In this document: positions 41,118 through 49,986 of the stretch, one piece after another | Position numbering within the stretch: position 1 is the first letter of the stretch | Layout: every line of letters starts with the position of its first letter | DNA from: Micromonospora arida | GTDB lineage: Bacteria > Actinomycetota > Actinomycetes > Mycobacteriales > Micromonosporaceae | Direction: 5' to 3' | Assembly (NCBI RefSeq): GCF_003857035.1 | Contig: NZ_QGSY01000200.1 | Span: 1 to 51,650, forward strand | DNA: 51,650 nucleotides | Translations under genes and position numbers: made by a program | Notes under the pieces: generated by a model | Seen by the model: the letters and a program-made list of their open reading frames with translations, nothing else | Database searches by the model: none | Told to the model about the DNA's origin: nothing

Positions 41118-42284
41118 TCAGGCCGGCAGCAACCTCGGCGCGCTCGCGGACTGCCGGACCCGCTCGTACAGCTCGACGTAGCGCTGCGCCATCACCGCGG
41201 GCGTGAAGCGCTGCGCGGCCACCCGCCGGCACTCGTCGGGGTCGAGCAACTCGGCGGCGAGGACGAGGTCAGCCAACTCCTCCTCGTCGGCGGTGAGCAG
41301 CCCGGTACGGCCGTGCTCGATCAGCTCCGGCAGGCAACCCCGAGCGGTGGCCACCACCGGCGTACCCAGGGCGAGCGATTCGACGACCGCCGTGCCGCCC
41401 GGCTCCTCCCACCGCAGCGGGAACAGCGACGCGCGGGCGCTGGCGAGCAGGTCGTCGCGCTCCTGGCCGGCGACGGTGCCGACCCAGCGGACCAGGTCAC
41501 CGTCGACGTGCGGCGCCACCTCGTCGAGGAAGAATCGCACGTCCGGGTTCTGCCGGGCCTCGTCGCCGGCGGCGGCCAGGTCGGCCGGCCGGTGGTACGG
41601 GCCGACGGGGCCGGCCAGCACCAGCGGAATACCGACCCGGTGCGCGAGTCGGGCACCCACGTCCTGCCCCTTGCCCGGGTTGATCCGGCCGAGGATGAGC
41701 AGGTGCTCGCCCTTGTCCGGTCGGGGCCGCCGGTCGGCGTCGACGGCGAGCGGCGTGGACAGGTGCACGTGCCCCACCGAGTGCTCGCGCAGCGCCAGCG
41801 GGGCGCGGGCCAGCTGCGACGCGGAGACGCCGTTGACCCGGACCCGGTCGCCGCCGTCCAGGGTGCCGTAGAGCGCCGGGTGCTTGGCCAGGTCCCAGTG
41901 CAGGGTGTGCAGGGTCGGCGGTCCGGCCGGCCCCATCGCGGCGAGGGTGGCCAGCCCGACCGCCTCGACGTGATCGTGCACCAGGTCGATGTCGTCGCGG
42001 GAGTGCAGCTCCCGGACCACGCCGGCCAGGTGCGCCTGGGCGATCCCGCAGACCTGGTTGTACGGCCGCTGCAATGCGGCGAACTGCCCGTCGGGGAAGA
42101 CCGAGATCTGCTCGTCCACCGGCAGGGTGCTGCTGCCCACCGAGGCGAGCACCACCCGTACGCCGAGTCGCCGCAGCTCCGGCACCAGCGTGGCGATGAC
42201 GTTCTCGATGCCGCCGTAGCCGGGCGGTGGCACCGACAGCCACGGGCCGGCGTTCATCAGCACCGTGAGACTCCTCGCGCTCAT
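41118..42284 (-). CDS. Glycosyltransferase family 4 protein
   Basis: 388-aa GT-B fold retaining glycosyltransferase. The N-terminal domain has PPPGYGGIENVIATLVPELR (about 19-38), the acceptor-side pattern of GT4. The C-terminal donor domain has LILGRINPGKGQDVG and the nucleotide-sugar signature EEPGGTAVVESLALGTPVVAT (about 305-325). Donor and acceptor unknown. Its start overlaps the gpgS stop by 4 nt (ATGA, 42281-42284), so it is coupled to GpgS and may extend or modify a glucosylglycerate-related product. It is cotranscribed from the stress-type promoter of gpgS. Confidence 0.88.
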   Translation of the reverse strand: MSARSLTVLMNAGPWLSVPPPGYGGIENVIATLVPELRRLGVRVVLASVGSSTLPVDEQISVFPDGQFAALQRPYNQVCGIAQAHLAGVVRELHSRDDIDLVHDHVEAVGLATLAAMGPAGPPTLHTLHWDLAKHPALYGTLDGGDRVRVNGVSASQLARAPLALREHSVGHVHLSTPLAVDADRRPRPDKGEHLLILGRINPGKGQDVGARLAHRVGIPLVLAGPVGPYHRPADLAAAGDEARQNPDVRFFLDEVAPHVDGDLVRWVGTVAGQERDDLLASARASLFPLRWEEPGGTAVVESLALGTPVVATARGCLPELIEHGRTGLLTADEEELADLVLAAELLDPDECRRVAAQRFTPAVMAQRYVELYERVRQSASAPRLLPA

Positions 42285-43297
42285 GCGGCGGCCACCCGGC
42301 GGCGGGGCACCCGGTGGCGCAGTTCGGCCAACGGTGGGCGCTCCTCGATGGACACGTCGCTGACCACGATCTCGCGGTCCAGGTTCGGCAGGGTGTCCGA
42401 ACCACCGCGACGGAACTGGGTCAGCAACGCCTCCGGCGCGAATCCGGGGGTCGCCCAGCCGCGCCGTTGCAGCCGGGACCACGCGGTCAACATGATCTGC
42501 GCGGACATCCGGCCCAGGGCCGCGGTGTCCTGGTGGCGGTGCTTGCGCTCACCGAGGTCGACCTGCGCCAGCGCGTCCAGGCCGACCAGGTCGAGCAGGT
42601 CGATCATCATGGCCGTCTCCACCCCGTACCCGGAGACGAACGGCACCTGGGCCAGCACGTCCCGGCGACCCGCGTACTCGCCTGCGAGCGGCTGCACGAA
42701 GCCGGCCAGCTCGGGCCAGAAGAGGTTGAGCAGCGGTCGGGCCATCAACTCGGTCACCCGGCCCCCGCCGTCCTGCTCCACGCTGGCGGTGCCCACCAGA
42801 GGTCGGTGGTAGAAGCCCTTCACGAAGTCGACCGACGGGTCGGTCAACAGCGGGCCGAGCAGCCCGCTCACGAAGTGCGGCCGGAACTCCCGCAGGTCGG
42901 CGTCGATGAACGCCACCACGTCTCCCTCTGCGGCGGCCAGCCCGGCCCAGAGCGCGTCGCCCTTGCCGGTGAGCCGGGGCAACCCCCGGGTCATCGCGTC
43001 CTGACTGACCACCTCCGCGCCAGCGGCACGGGCCACCTGCGCGGTGCGGTCCGTCGAGCGGGAGTCCACCACGATCAACTCGTCGACCAGGGCCACCCGA
43101 TCCATCAGGTGCTCCCGGATGGTCGACACGATCGCGCCGACGGTGGCCTCCTCGTTGCGGGCCGGCAGCACCACGCTGACCCGGGTCTCACCCTTGGCAC
43201 GCAACAGCCGACGGGCCGGCCAGTCCGCCGCAGCCGTCGTCCGGTACGTGGCCCACGCCTCCACCACCGGTGACACACTCGATGTCGTATCCCGCAC
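42281..43297 (-). CDS. gpgS: Glucosyl-3-phosphoglycerate synthase
   Basis: 338-aa GT-A fold (GT81) enzyme that transfers glucose from an NDP-glucose to 3-phosphoglycerate, the first step to glucosylglycerate and methylglucose lipopolysaccharides. Motifs: VSVVLPARNEEATVG, VVDSRSTDRT, GKGDALWAGL, FIDADLREF (metal-binding Asp-x-Asp-type) and SGYGVETAMMIDL, then GERKHRHQ. Length and motifs match the family. The GTG at 43297 is chosen because GGAGG lies 8 nt upstream; GTG 43303 and longer frames are possible. A stress-type promoter lies 42 nt upstream. No phosphatase gene (gpgP) is nearby. Confidence 0.88.
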   Translation of the reverse strand: MRDTTSSVSPVVEAWATYRTTAAADWPARRLLRAKGETRVSVVLPARNEEATVGAIVSTIREHLMDRVALVDELIVVDSRSTDRTAQVARAAGAEVVSQDAMTRGLPRLTGKGDALWAGLAAAEGDVVAFIDADLREFRPHFVSGLLGPLLTDPSVDFVKGFYHRPLVGTASVEQDGGGRVTELMARPLLNLFWPELAGFVQPLAGEYAGRRDVLAQVPFVSGYGVETAMMIDLLDLVGLDALAQVDLGERKHRHQDTAALGRMSAQIMLTAWSRLQRRGWATPGFAPEALLTQFRRGGSDTLPNLDREIVVSDVSIEERPPLAELRHRVPRRRVAAA

Positions 43298-43339
43298 GGG
43301 CACCCCCTCCGTTCGTGCGTGGAAAAACCAAAATTGGTT

Positions 43340-43366
43340 GTTCCCATTCCTCATCACGCGCTAACC
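43340..43366 (-). promoter_or_regulatory. SigB/F-type promoter of gpgS-GT4
   Basis: Minus strand: GGTTA (43366-43362), 16-bp spacer, GGGAAC (43345-43340), 42 nt before the GTG at 43297. Confidence 0.5.
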
Positions 43367-43425
43367 GCATTCTGGGCAACAGCTTGATCACAGAGGTGAC
43401 GACAATCCGTTCCCGGGGGATGAAC

Positions 43426-43451
43426 GTTTGATTGCGCACAGCTCAGGGGAC
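43426..43451 (+). promoter_or_regulatory. SigB/F-like promoter of the Gfo/Idh/MocA gene
   Basis: GTTT (43426-43429), 16-bp spacer, GGGGAC (43446-43451), 41 nt before the ATG at 43493. The -10 is a variant; the spacing fits. Confidence 0.4.
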
Positions 43452-43492
43452 TGCTCCCAGCGCAGATGAAAAGCCTTCGAAGGGGTGTCGGA

Positions 43493-44503
43493 ATGCGGAA
43501 ATGCCGGGTGGGTCTGGTCGGAGCCGGTGGCGTGGCACAACGCCACGCGCGGGTCCTGGCCGGGTTCGACGACGTCGAGCTGGTCGGCGTCACGGACGTC
43601 GCGCCGGAGGCCGCGTCCGCGCTGGCCGAACAGCACGGCGGGCGGGCCTGCGCCGACGTCGCCGAGCTGCTGGCCGCCGAGCTGGACGCCGTGTACGTCT
43701 GCGTGCCACCGTTCGCGCACGGCCCCGCCGAGGAGGCGGTGATCGAGGCCGGGGTGCCGATGTTCGTGGAGAAGCCGGTCGCTGTCGACCTGAGCACCGC
43801 CGAGCGGATCGCCGAACTGGTCGCGCGGCGTGGGCTGCGCACCGCCGTCGGCCACCACTGGCGCTACCTGAGCGTGCTCGACCAGGCCCGCGACCTGCTC
43901 GCCGACCGGCCGGTGCGGATGGTCAGCGGCGCCTGGCTGGACAAGGTGCCGCCGGTGGCGTGGTGGTCGCGGCGGGACCGCTCCGGCGGCCCGGTGGTGG
44001 AGCAGGCCGCCCACGTGCTCGACCTGATCCGGGTTCTGGCCGGCGAGGTCACCGAGGTCACCGCGTACGGCAACGGCACCCCACCGCCGGTCGACGGCGC
44101 CGACATCGACTCGGTGACCACTGCCGCGCTGCGCTTCGCCGACGGCGCGGTCGGCACGCTCAGCGCCGCCTGCGTCCTCGGCTGGAAGCACCGCGCCGGC
44201 CTGGAGATCCTCGCCGACGGGCTGGCCCTGGCGATCACCGAGGACGGGCTGTCGATCCGCGACGCCGACGGCGAACGACACGTTCCCGCCGACCCGGAAG
44301 CCGCCCGGGTGGCGGTGGACCGCGCCTTCGTCGACGCCGTCCGCGGCATCGGCGACGACGTGCGCGTCCCGTACGCCGAGGCCCTCGCGACCCAGCGCCT
44401 GGCCCTCGCGCTGGCCGACTCGGCCCGTACCGGCGCCACCGTGCGGCTCGCCACCGCGACCGCGCCGACGGTGCTCGCCAACGGGGTGACCGTCGATGCG
44501 TGA
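43493..44503 (+). CDS. Gfo/Idh/MocA family oxidoreductase
   Basis: 336-aa NAD(P)-dependent sugar-type oxidoreductase. The N-terminal Rossmann fold has VGLVGAGGVAQRHARVLAGF (about 5-24), then the family motif MFVEKPVAVDLS (about 93-104, catalytic Lys). The C-terminal part is a beta-sheet-rich substrate domain. The ATG at 43493 is chosen for GAAGGGG upstream; the ATG at 43466 is an in-frame alternative. It overlaps the next gene by 8 nt. The substrate (sugar, inositol or aminosugar) is unknown. Confidence 0.88.
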   Translation: MRKCRVGLVGAGGVAQRHARVLAGFDDVELVGVTDVAPEAASALAEQHGGRACADVAELLAAELDAVYVCVPPFAHGPAEEAVIEAGVPMFVEKPVAVDLSTAERIAELVARRGLRTAVGHHWRYLSVLDQARDLLADRPVRMVSGAWLDKVPPVAWWSRRDRSGGPVVEQAAHVLDLIRVLAGEVTEVTAYGNGTPPPVDGADIDSVTTAALRFADGAVGTLSAACVLGWKHRAGLEILADGLALAITEDGLSIRDADGERHVPADPEAARVAVDRAFVDAVRGIGDDVRVPYAEALATQRLALALADSARTGATVRLATATAPTVLANGVTVDA

Positions 44504-45584
44504 CAAGGTCGTGGTGGTCACCGGCCCCGGCCGGGTCGACCTCGTCGAGCAGGACGCCGCCCCGTTGCGCCCCGGCACGTTCCGGGTCGAGACGCTGTTC
44601 AGCGGTGTCTCCGCCGGCACCGAGCTGAGCTACGTCAAGGGCACGAACCCCTACCTGAACGTCACCTGGAACGCCGACCTGGGCCTGTTCCAGCCGGGCG
44701 CGGCCAGCACGCCCTACCCGGTGACCCGACTCGGCTACATGCAGGTCGGCCGGGTGGTGGAGAGCGAGACCTCGGCCATCGCGGTGGGCACGGTCGGCGC
44801 GATGACGTACGGGCACCGCACCGGCTGGCTGGCCGACCCGGTCGCCGAACGGTTCGTGGCGCTGCCCGACGACCTGGACCCGCTGCTCGGCGTCTACGTC
44901 GCGCACATGGGCCCGATCTGCGCGAACGGTCTGCTGCACGCCGCCGCCGATCTGCACGGCACCGACGTCCGAGCGCTCGGCGACGGGGTACGCGGCCGAC
45001 GGGTCGCCGTCGTCGGCGCCGGTGTCGTGGCGCTGCTGACGGCGTTGTTCGCCCGGCGTAACGGTGCCGCGTCGGTGGTGGTGCTCGACCCCACCCCGCA
45101 ACGCCGCCAGGTCGCCGAGGCCCTCGGTCTGGAGACCCTCGACCCCGACGCGGACGACCCGGCGGTGGTGCTCAAGACCCGTTGGGCGCACACCGCCGGC
45201 GACCGGGGCGCCGACGTGGTGTTCCAGTGCCGGGGGCAGGCGTGGGCGCTGCACCTCGCCCTGCGGCTGCTGCGGCCCCAGGGCACCGTCATCGACCTCG
45301 CCTTCTACCAGGGCGGCGCGGACGCGGTCCGCCTCGGTGAGGAGTTCCACCACAACGGGCTGTCGCTGCGCTGCGCCCAGATCGGCCGGGTGCCGCGCGG
45401 GCTCGCGCCAACCTGGGACCGCGAACGGCTCTCCGCCGAGACCGTCGACCTGCTCAGGACGTACGGCGACACCATCCGCAAGCACCTCGTCTCGGCGGTG
45501 GTGCCGTTCGACGAGGCGCCCGCCCTCCTCACCGACCTGGCCGACCGTCGCCGCCAGGAGCTTCAGGTGGTGCTCGCGACCTGA
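44496..45584 (+). CDS. Zinc-binding-type alcohol dehydrogenase (MDR)
   Basis: 362-aa medium-chain dehydrogenase-like protein. GroES-like N-terminus with LFSGVSAGTELSYVKG and a Rossmann motif GRRVAVVGAGVVALLTALFA (about 167-186). The catalytic-zinc and structural-zinc cysteines of classical ADHs are missing, so it belongs to the zinc-independent or atypical MDR groups seen beside Gfo/Idh/MocA enzymes (BchC-like). It overlaps the Gfo gene by 8 nt. Probably a second redox step of the same sugar or cyclitol pathway. Confidence 0.8.
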   Translation: MRDKVVVVTGPGRVDLVEQDAAPLRPGTFRVETLFSGVSAGTELSYVKGTNPYLNVTWNADLGLFQPGAASTPYPVTRLGYMQVGRVVESETSAIAVGTVGAMTYGHRTGWLADPVAERFVALPDDLDPLLGVYVAHMGPICANGLLHAAADLHGTDVRALGDGVRGRRVAVVGAGVVALLTALFARRNGAASVVVLDPTPQRRQVAEALGLETLDPDADDPAVVLKTRWAHTAGDRGADVVFQCRGQAWALHLALRLLRPQGTVIDLAFYQGGADAVRLGEEFHHNGLSLRCAQIGRVPRGLAPTWDRERLSAETVDLLRTYGDTIRKHLVSAVVPFDEAPALLTDLADRRRQELQVVLAT

Positions 45585-45612
45585 CCCGCGTTCGCCGCGT
45601 GCCGGGGGCGGC

Positions 45613-45618
45613 TACCGT
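45613..45618 (+). promoter_or_regulatory. -10 box of a leaderless promoter (ABC transporter gene)
   Basis: TACCGT ends 7 nt before the ATG at 45626, with no ribosome binding site. Confidence 0.5.
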
Positions 45619-45625
45619 TCGCGAC

Positions 45626-47434
45626 ATGAGCACAGTGCAGGACCGGCCGGTTTCCGGCGACACCTTGACCGACCGGCCGGTCGGCGGCAGCCCCGGGGGC
45701 CGGTCGGTCGGCCTGGCCGCGTTGCTGCCGTACCTGCGGGAGCACCGCGGCACCCTGGTCGTGGTCGGCGCGCTGTCGCTGATCGGCTCGGCGGCGTCGC
45801 TGGCGCAGCCGCTGCTCACCCGGTCGGTCCTGGAGCGGATCGGCGCCGAGCAGGGCGTCTCCCAGTTGGTGGCGGTGCTGGTGGCTCTCGTGGTGCTCGG
45901 CGCGGCGATCGGCGGGCTGCGTGACTACCTGCTGCAACGCACCGCCGAAGGAGTGGTGCTGGGCACCCGGCGTCGGCTCGCCGGCCACCTGCTGCGGCTG
46001 CCCATCGCCGAGTACGACCGCCGACGCACCGGCGACCTGCTCTCCCGGGTCGGCTCGGACACCACGCTGCTGCGCGCGGTCGTCACCTCCGGGCTGTTCG
46101 AGACGGTCACCGGTGCGGTGACGGTGGTCGGCGCCGGCACGGCCATGGTGCTGCTCGACCCGCTGCTGTTCGGCGTCACCCTGCTCGGGGTGGCGCTGGG
46201 GCTGGCCTTCGCCGCCACCTTCGCCCGCCGGGTCCGGGCGCTGGCCCGGGTCGCCCAGGAGCGGATCGGCGAGATGACCTCGGCGGTGGAGCGGGCCATC
46301 TCGGCGGCCCGGACCATCCGGGCCAGCCGGGCCGAGACCCGGGAGACGGAGACCGTCACCGGCAGCGCGCGGGAGGCGTACGCGGCGGGGCTGCGGGTGG
46401 CCCGGGTGCAGGCGCTGGTCGGCCCGATCGGCTCGGTCACCGTGCAGGGCGCGTTCCTGCTGGTGCTCGGCATCGGAGGCGCGCGGGTCGCCGCCGGGGC
46501 GATCTCCGTCGGCGACCTGGTCGCGTTCGTCATGTACCTGTTCCTGCTGGCGCTGCCGTTGGGTCAGGTGCTGCGGGCGTACACCCAGTTGCAGTCCGGC
46601 CTGGGCGCCCTCCAGCGGATCGAGGAGATCCTCGCGGTGCCCGCGGAGGGCGCGGACGACCGCCCGGCTTCCGCCGCCGCGACGGCAACCCCGCGTCGCC
46701 CGACCCCGATGATCGAGTTCGACCGGGTGGGCTTCGGCTACCCGGGCGGCGAGCCGGTGCTGCACGAGGTCAGCTTCGCGGTCCCCGCCGGCACCCGGAC
46801 CGCCCTGGTCGGTCCCTCCGGCGCCGGCAAGTCCACCCTGCTGGCCCTGGTCGAGCGCTTCTACGAGGTGAGCGCCGGCGCGGTCCGACTCGACGGCACC
46901 GACGTACGGGACCTGCCCCGCGACGCGCTGCGGGCCCGGCTCGGCTACGTCGAGCAGGAGGCTCCCGTGCTGGCCGGCACGCTGCGGGAGAACCTGCTGA
47001 TCACCACCCCGGACGCCACCGACGACCGGTTGCGCGACGTCCTCGACGAGGTCAACCTGGGCCACCTGGCGCAGCGCACCCCGCTGGGCCTCGACGTGCA
47101 GGTGGGGGAGGGTGGCGTGCTGCTCTCCGGAGGTGAGCGGCAGCGGCTGGCCATCGCCCGCGCGCTGCTCGCCGGCCCGCCGGTGCTGCTGCTCGACGAG
47201 CCGACCAGCAACCTGGACTCCCGCAACGAGGTCGCGCTGCGCCGCGCCATCGACGCCGTGGCCGTCCGGCGGACCCTGTTGATCGTGGCGCACCGGCTGG
47301 CCACCGTGGTCGACGCCGACCAGATCGTCGTCCTCGACGGCGGCCGGGTGGTGGCCGTGGGCACCCACGCCGAACTGACCGCCACCGACCCGCTGTACCG
47401 GGAACTCGCCAGCCACCAGCTGCTGGTCGGCTGA
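45626..47434 (+). CDS. ABC exporter, fused permease and ATPase
   Basis: 602-aa half-transporter. Residues about 25-320 hold six TM helices of a type-IV ABC exporter; residues about 355-600 are the ATPase, with Walker A LVGPSGAGKSTLLALV, Q-loop YVEQEAPVLAGT, signature LSGGERQRLAIARA, Walker B PVLLLDEPTSNLD and H-loop LLIVAHRLATV. It would act as a homo- or heterodimer pumping lipids, drugs or peptides out. No partner half-gene is next to it. The ATG at 45626 is leaderless-like. Confidence 0.92.
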   Translation: MSTVQDRPVSGDTLTDRPVGGSPGGRSVGLAALLPYLREHRGTLVVVGALSLIGSAASLAQPLLTRSVLERIGAEQGVSQLVAVLVALVVLGAAIGGLRDYLLQRTAEGVVLGTRRRLAGHLLRLPIAEYDRRRTGDLLSRVGSDTTLLRAVVTSGLFETVTGAVTVVGAGTAMVLLDPLLFGVTLLGVALGLAFAATFARRVRALARVAQERIGEMTSAVERAISAARTIRASRAETRETETVTGSAREAYAAGLRVARVQALVGPIGSVTVQGAFLLVLGIGGARVAAGAISVGDLVAFVMYLFLLALPLGQVLRAYTQLQSGLGALQRIEEILAVPAEGADDRPASAAATATPRRPTPMIEFDRVGFGYPGGEPVLHEVSFAVPAGTRTALVGPSGAGKSTLLALVERFYEVSAGAVRLDGTDVRDLPRDALRARLGYVEQEAPVLAGTLRENLLITTPDATDDRLRDVLDEVNLGHLAQRTPLGLDVQVGEGGVLLSGGERQRLAIARALLAGPPVLLLDEPTSNLDSRNEVALRRAIDAVAVRRTLLIVAHRLATVVDADQIVVLDGGRVVAVGTHAELTATDPLYRELASHQLLVG

Positions 47435-47458
47435 CCGCGCACCAGGAAGGCCAACTTG

Positions 47459-47488
47459 CCGGGCGGCCGGGCCGCGCGCGCCGCCCGG
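47459..47488 (+). terminator. Possible terminator hairpin after the ABC gene
   Basis: A perfect 9-bp stem, CCGGGCGGC (47459-47467) with GCCGCCCGG (47480-47488), and a 12-nt loop. It lies 25 nt after the stop and just before the secA2 -10. Confidence 0.5.
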
Positions 47489-47495
47489 AATCGCG

Positions 47496-47501
47496 TACCG
47501 T
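47496..47501 (+). promoter_or_regulatory. -10 box of a leaderless promoter (secA2)
   Basis: TACCGT ends 8 nt before the ATG at 47510; no Shine-Dalgarno. Confidence 0.5.
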
Positions 47502-47509
47502 TGCCGCTC

Positions 47510-49801
47510 ATGGGTGTGTCGCAACGGTTCAAGAGCAAGTTCCGGCGGTTCCTCCAGCGCCCCGGCTCGACCGTGGATCTTGCTCCGCTGGAGAAACTGC
47601 TCCCGGCGATCGAGGCGCGCGAGGCTGAGCTCACCGCGCTCGACGACGCCGAGCTGACCGCGGCCGCGGGTGCCGCCGCTGGTTACGAGGAGATCTGCGC
47701 CGTCGGCCGTGAGGCCGCCCGCCGTGGCCTCGACCAGCGGCCGTACGACGTGCAGCTGCTCGGCGCGATGTCGCTGCTCTCCGGCAAGGTCGCCGAGATG
47801 GCCACCGGTGAGGGCAAGACACTGACCGCCACGATCGCCGCGTACGGGCACGTCCGGCTCGGCAACGGCCCGGTGCACGTGCTCACCATCAACGACTACC
47901 TGGCCCGCCGCGACGCCCAGTGGATGGAGCCGGTCTACACCCTGCTCGGCCTCACCGTCGGCTGGGTCAACGAGGCCTCCACCCCGCAGGAGCGGCGCGA
48001 CGCGTACGCCTGCGACGTCACCTACGTCTCGGTCAGCGAGGCGGGCTTCGACTACCTGCGCGACCAGCTGGTCACCGACGTGGAAGACCGGGTGCAGCCC
48101 GCGTTGACCACCGCCATCGTCGACGAGGCCGACTCGATCATGATCGACGAGGCCCGGGTGCCGATGGTCCTGGCCGGCGCGGTGCCGGGCGAGCAGGACC
48201 CGGTGCACGCCGCCGCCGCGCTCGTTCGTGGCCTGCGCAAGGGCAAGCACTACACGGTCGCCGAGGACGGGCGCAGCGTGGCGTTCACCTCCGCCGGCCT
48301 GGCCGCCATGGAGGCCAAGCTCGGCATCGACCTGTACGACGAGGAGCACGTCGCGCAGCTCTCCGCGGTCAACGTGGCGCTGCACGCGCACGCCCTGCTG
48401 CACCGTGACGTGGATTACATCGTCCGGGACGGCTCCGTCGAGCTGGTCGACGAGATGCGCGGCCGGGTGGCCCAGCGCCGCCGCTGGCCGGACGGTCTCC
48501 AGGCCGCGGTCGAGGCCAAGGAAGGGCTGGACGCCACCGCCGAGGGCGAGGTGCTCGGCACCATCGCCATGCAGGCGTACATCGCGCTCTACCCGAAGGT
48601 GTGCGGGATGACCGCCACCGCGGTGCTCGTCGGCGACCAACTGCGGGAGTTCTTCAGCCTCGAGGTCGCGGTGATCCCGCCGAACACCCCGTGCATCCGC
48701 GAGGACGAGCCGGACCGCATCTACGCCACCCGGGCGGAGAAGGACGAGGCGCTCGTCGACGAGATCCAGCGCGCGCACGCCAAGGGGCGGCCGGTGCTGA
48801 TCGGCACCCTGGACGTCAAGGAGTCCGAGGGGCTCGCCGCCGGGCTGAACGCCGCCGGGGTGCCGTGCGTCGTACTGAACGCCAAGAACGACGACGAAGA
48901 GGCCGCGATCATCGCCGAGGCCGGCGCGTACGGCGCGGTGACGGTGTCCACCCAGATGGCCGGCCGTGGCGTCGACATCCGCCTCGGCGGCAGCGACCAG
49001 ACCGACCAGGAGCGGGTCGCCGAGCTGGGCGGGCTCTACGTGATCGGCAGCGGCCGGCACGACAGCCGCCGGGTGGACGACCAGTTGCGCGGTCGGGCCG
49101 GCCGGCAGGGCGACCCCGGTGGTTCGGTCTTCTTCGTCAGCCTGGAGGACGACCTCGTCGTCCGGCACGCCTCCGACTCGGTGCCGGCCTCACCGCGGAT
49201 GAACGCCGACGGCCTGGTCACCGACGAGCAGGTCGACTACGCGGTGGAGCACGCCCAGCGGGTCGCCGAGGGCGTCAACCACGAGATCCACCGCAACACC
49301 TGGCGCTACAGCGTCGTCATCGAGCAGCAGCGCAAGGCCCTCGCCGCGCGCCGGGAGCGGCTGCTGACCAGCGACGTGGCCGCGGTGATGCTGCTGGAGA
49401 AGGAGCCCGAGAAGGCCGGCGAGATGGACGAGGACCTGCTCGCCCGTGCCGCCCGGTCGATCGCGCTCTACCACCTGGACCGGCTCTGGGCCGAGCACCT
49501 GGCCGAGCTGTCGGAGGTCCGCGAGGGCGTGCACCTGCGTGCGCTGGGCCGGCTCGACCCGCTGGACGAGTTCCACCGGGCCGCGGTGCCGGCGTTCAAC
49601 GACCTGATCCCGGAGATCGAGGCCCGCACCATCGCCACCTTCACCGAGACCGAATTCGATGAGGACTGGCAGCCCGACGACGGCACCCTGGTCCGGCCCA
49701 CCGCCACCTGGACGTACCTGGTGCACGACAACCCGTTCGGGTCCGAGCTCGATCGTCTGATCGCGTCGATCGGGCGGCGGCTCAGCGGCGCCTCGCGCTG
49801 A
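47510..49801 (+). CDS. secA2: Accessory Sec translocase ATPase SecA2
   Basis: 763-aa SecA-type ATPase. DEAD-motor features: Walker A MATGEGKTLTATIAA, TINDYLARRDAQWM, Walker B IVDEADSIMIDEAR, and the second motor half TQMAGRGVDIRLGG with DDQLRGRAGRQGDPG (arginine finger region). It is shorter than SecA1 (about 900 aa) and lacks the C-terminal zinc motif, as SecA2 proteins do. It drives export of a subset of proteins with SecYEG. The ATG at 47510 is leaderless-like. It is a single gene, followed by a hairpin terminator. Confidence 0.95.
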   Translation: MGVSQRFKSKFRRFLQRPGSTVDLAPLEKLLPAIEAREAELTALDDAELTAAAGAAAGYEEICAVGREAARRGLDQRPYDVQLLGAMSLLSGKVAEMATGEGKTLTATIAAYGHVRLGNGPVHVLTINDYLARRDAQWMEPVYTLLGLTVGWVNEASTPQERRDAYACDVTYVSVSEAGFDYLRDQLVTDVEDRVQPALTTAIVDEADSIMIDEARVPMVLAGAVPGEQDPVHAAAALVRGLRKGKHYTVAEDGRSVAFTSAGLAAMEAKLGIDLYDEEHVAQLSAVNVALHAHALLHRDVDYIVRDGSVELVDEMRGRVAQRRRWPDGLQAAVEAKEGLDATAEGEVLGTIAMQAYIALYPKVCGMTATAVLVGDQLREFFSLEVAVIPPNTPCIREDEPDRIYATRAEKDEALVDEIQRAHAKGRPVLIGTLDVKESEGLAAGLNAAGVPCVVLNAKNDDEEAAIIAEAGAYGAVTVSTQMAGRGVDIRLGGSDQTDQERVAELGGLYVIGSGRHDSRRVDDQLRGRAGRQGDPGGSVFFVSLEDDLVVRHASDSVPASPRMNADGLVTDEQVDYAVEHAQRVAEGVNHEIHRNTWRYSVVIEQQRKALAARRERLLTSDVAAVMLLEKEPEKAGEMDEDLLARAARSIALYHLDRLWAEHLAELSEVREGVHLRALGRLDPLDEFHRAAVPAFNDLIPEIEARTIATFTETEFDEDWQPDDGTLVRPTATWTYLVHDNPFGSELDRLIASIGRRLSGASR

Positions 49802-49813
49802 CGTACCGACCGT

Positions 49814-49853
49814 CGGGGCTCCGACCGCGCCTCCGCGCGCGACCGGGGCCCCG
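49814..49853 (+). terminator. Terminator hairpin after secA2
   Basis: 49814-49830 pairs with 49837-49853: 17-bp stem with 14 Watson-Crick pairs, one G-U and two internal mismatches, and a 6-nt loop. It sits 12 nt after the stop. Confidence 0.7.
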
Positions 49854-49862
49854 ATTTACGCC

Positions 49863-49888
49863 GTTTCGACCCAGGTTTCCCAGGGTAG
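49863..49888 (+). promoter_or_regulatory. SigB/F-type promoter of leader ORF and GAF-ANTAR gene
   Basis: GTTT (49863-49866), 16-bp spacer, GGGTAG (49883-49888), 35 nt before the leader ORF ATG at 49924. Confidence 0.7.
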
Positions 49889-49923
49889 TAGGGCTGGTCG
49901 GTCGAGTCGGGAGAGAGCAGACG

Positions 49924-49986
49924 ATGACACAGGTGACGATGCGTACCGGGCAGGCACGGGACGGCACGGAGGCTGCGAACCGGTGA
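49924..49986 (+). CDS. Short leader ORF coupled to the GAF-ANTAR gene
   Basis: 20 codons, MTQVTMRTGQARDGTEAANR. GGGAGAG lies upstream. Its stop overlaps the GAF-ANTAR start as GTGA (49983-49986), the classical coupling arrangement. It sits 35 nt downstream of a SigB/F-type promoter, the same spacing as real starts of that group, so translation is likely. Its role may be coupling rather than the peptide itself. Confidence 0.5.
   Translation: MTQVTMRTGQARDGTEAANR

Noticed and set aside
45563..49168. A 1201-codon minus-strand open frame across the ABC and secA2 genes
   Set aside because: Low-complexity Arg/Gly/His/Gln composition without motifs; both sense genes are certain.
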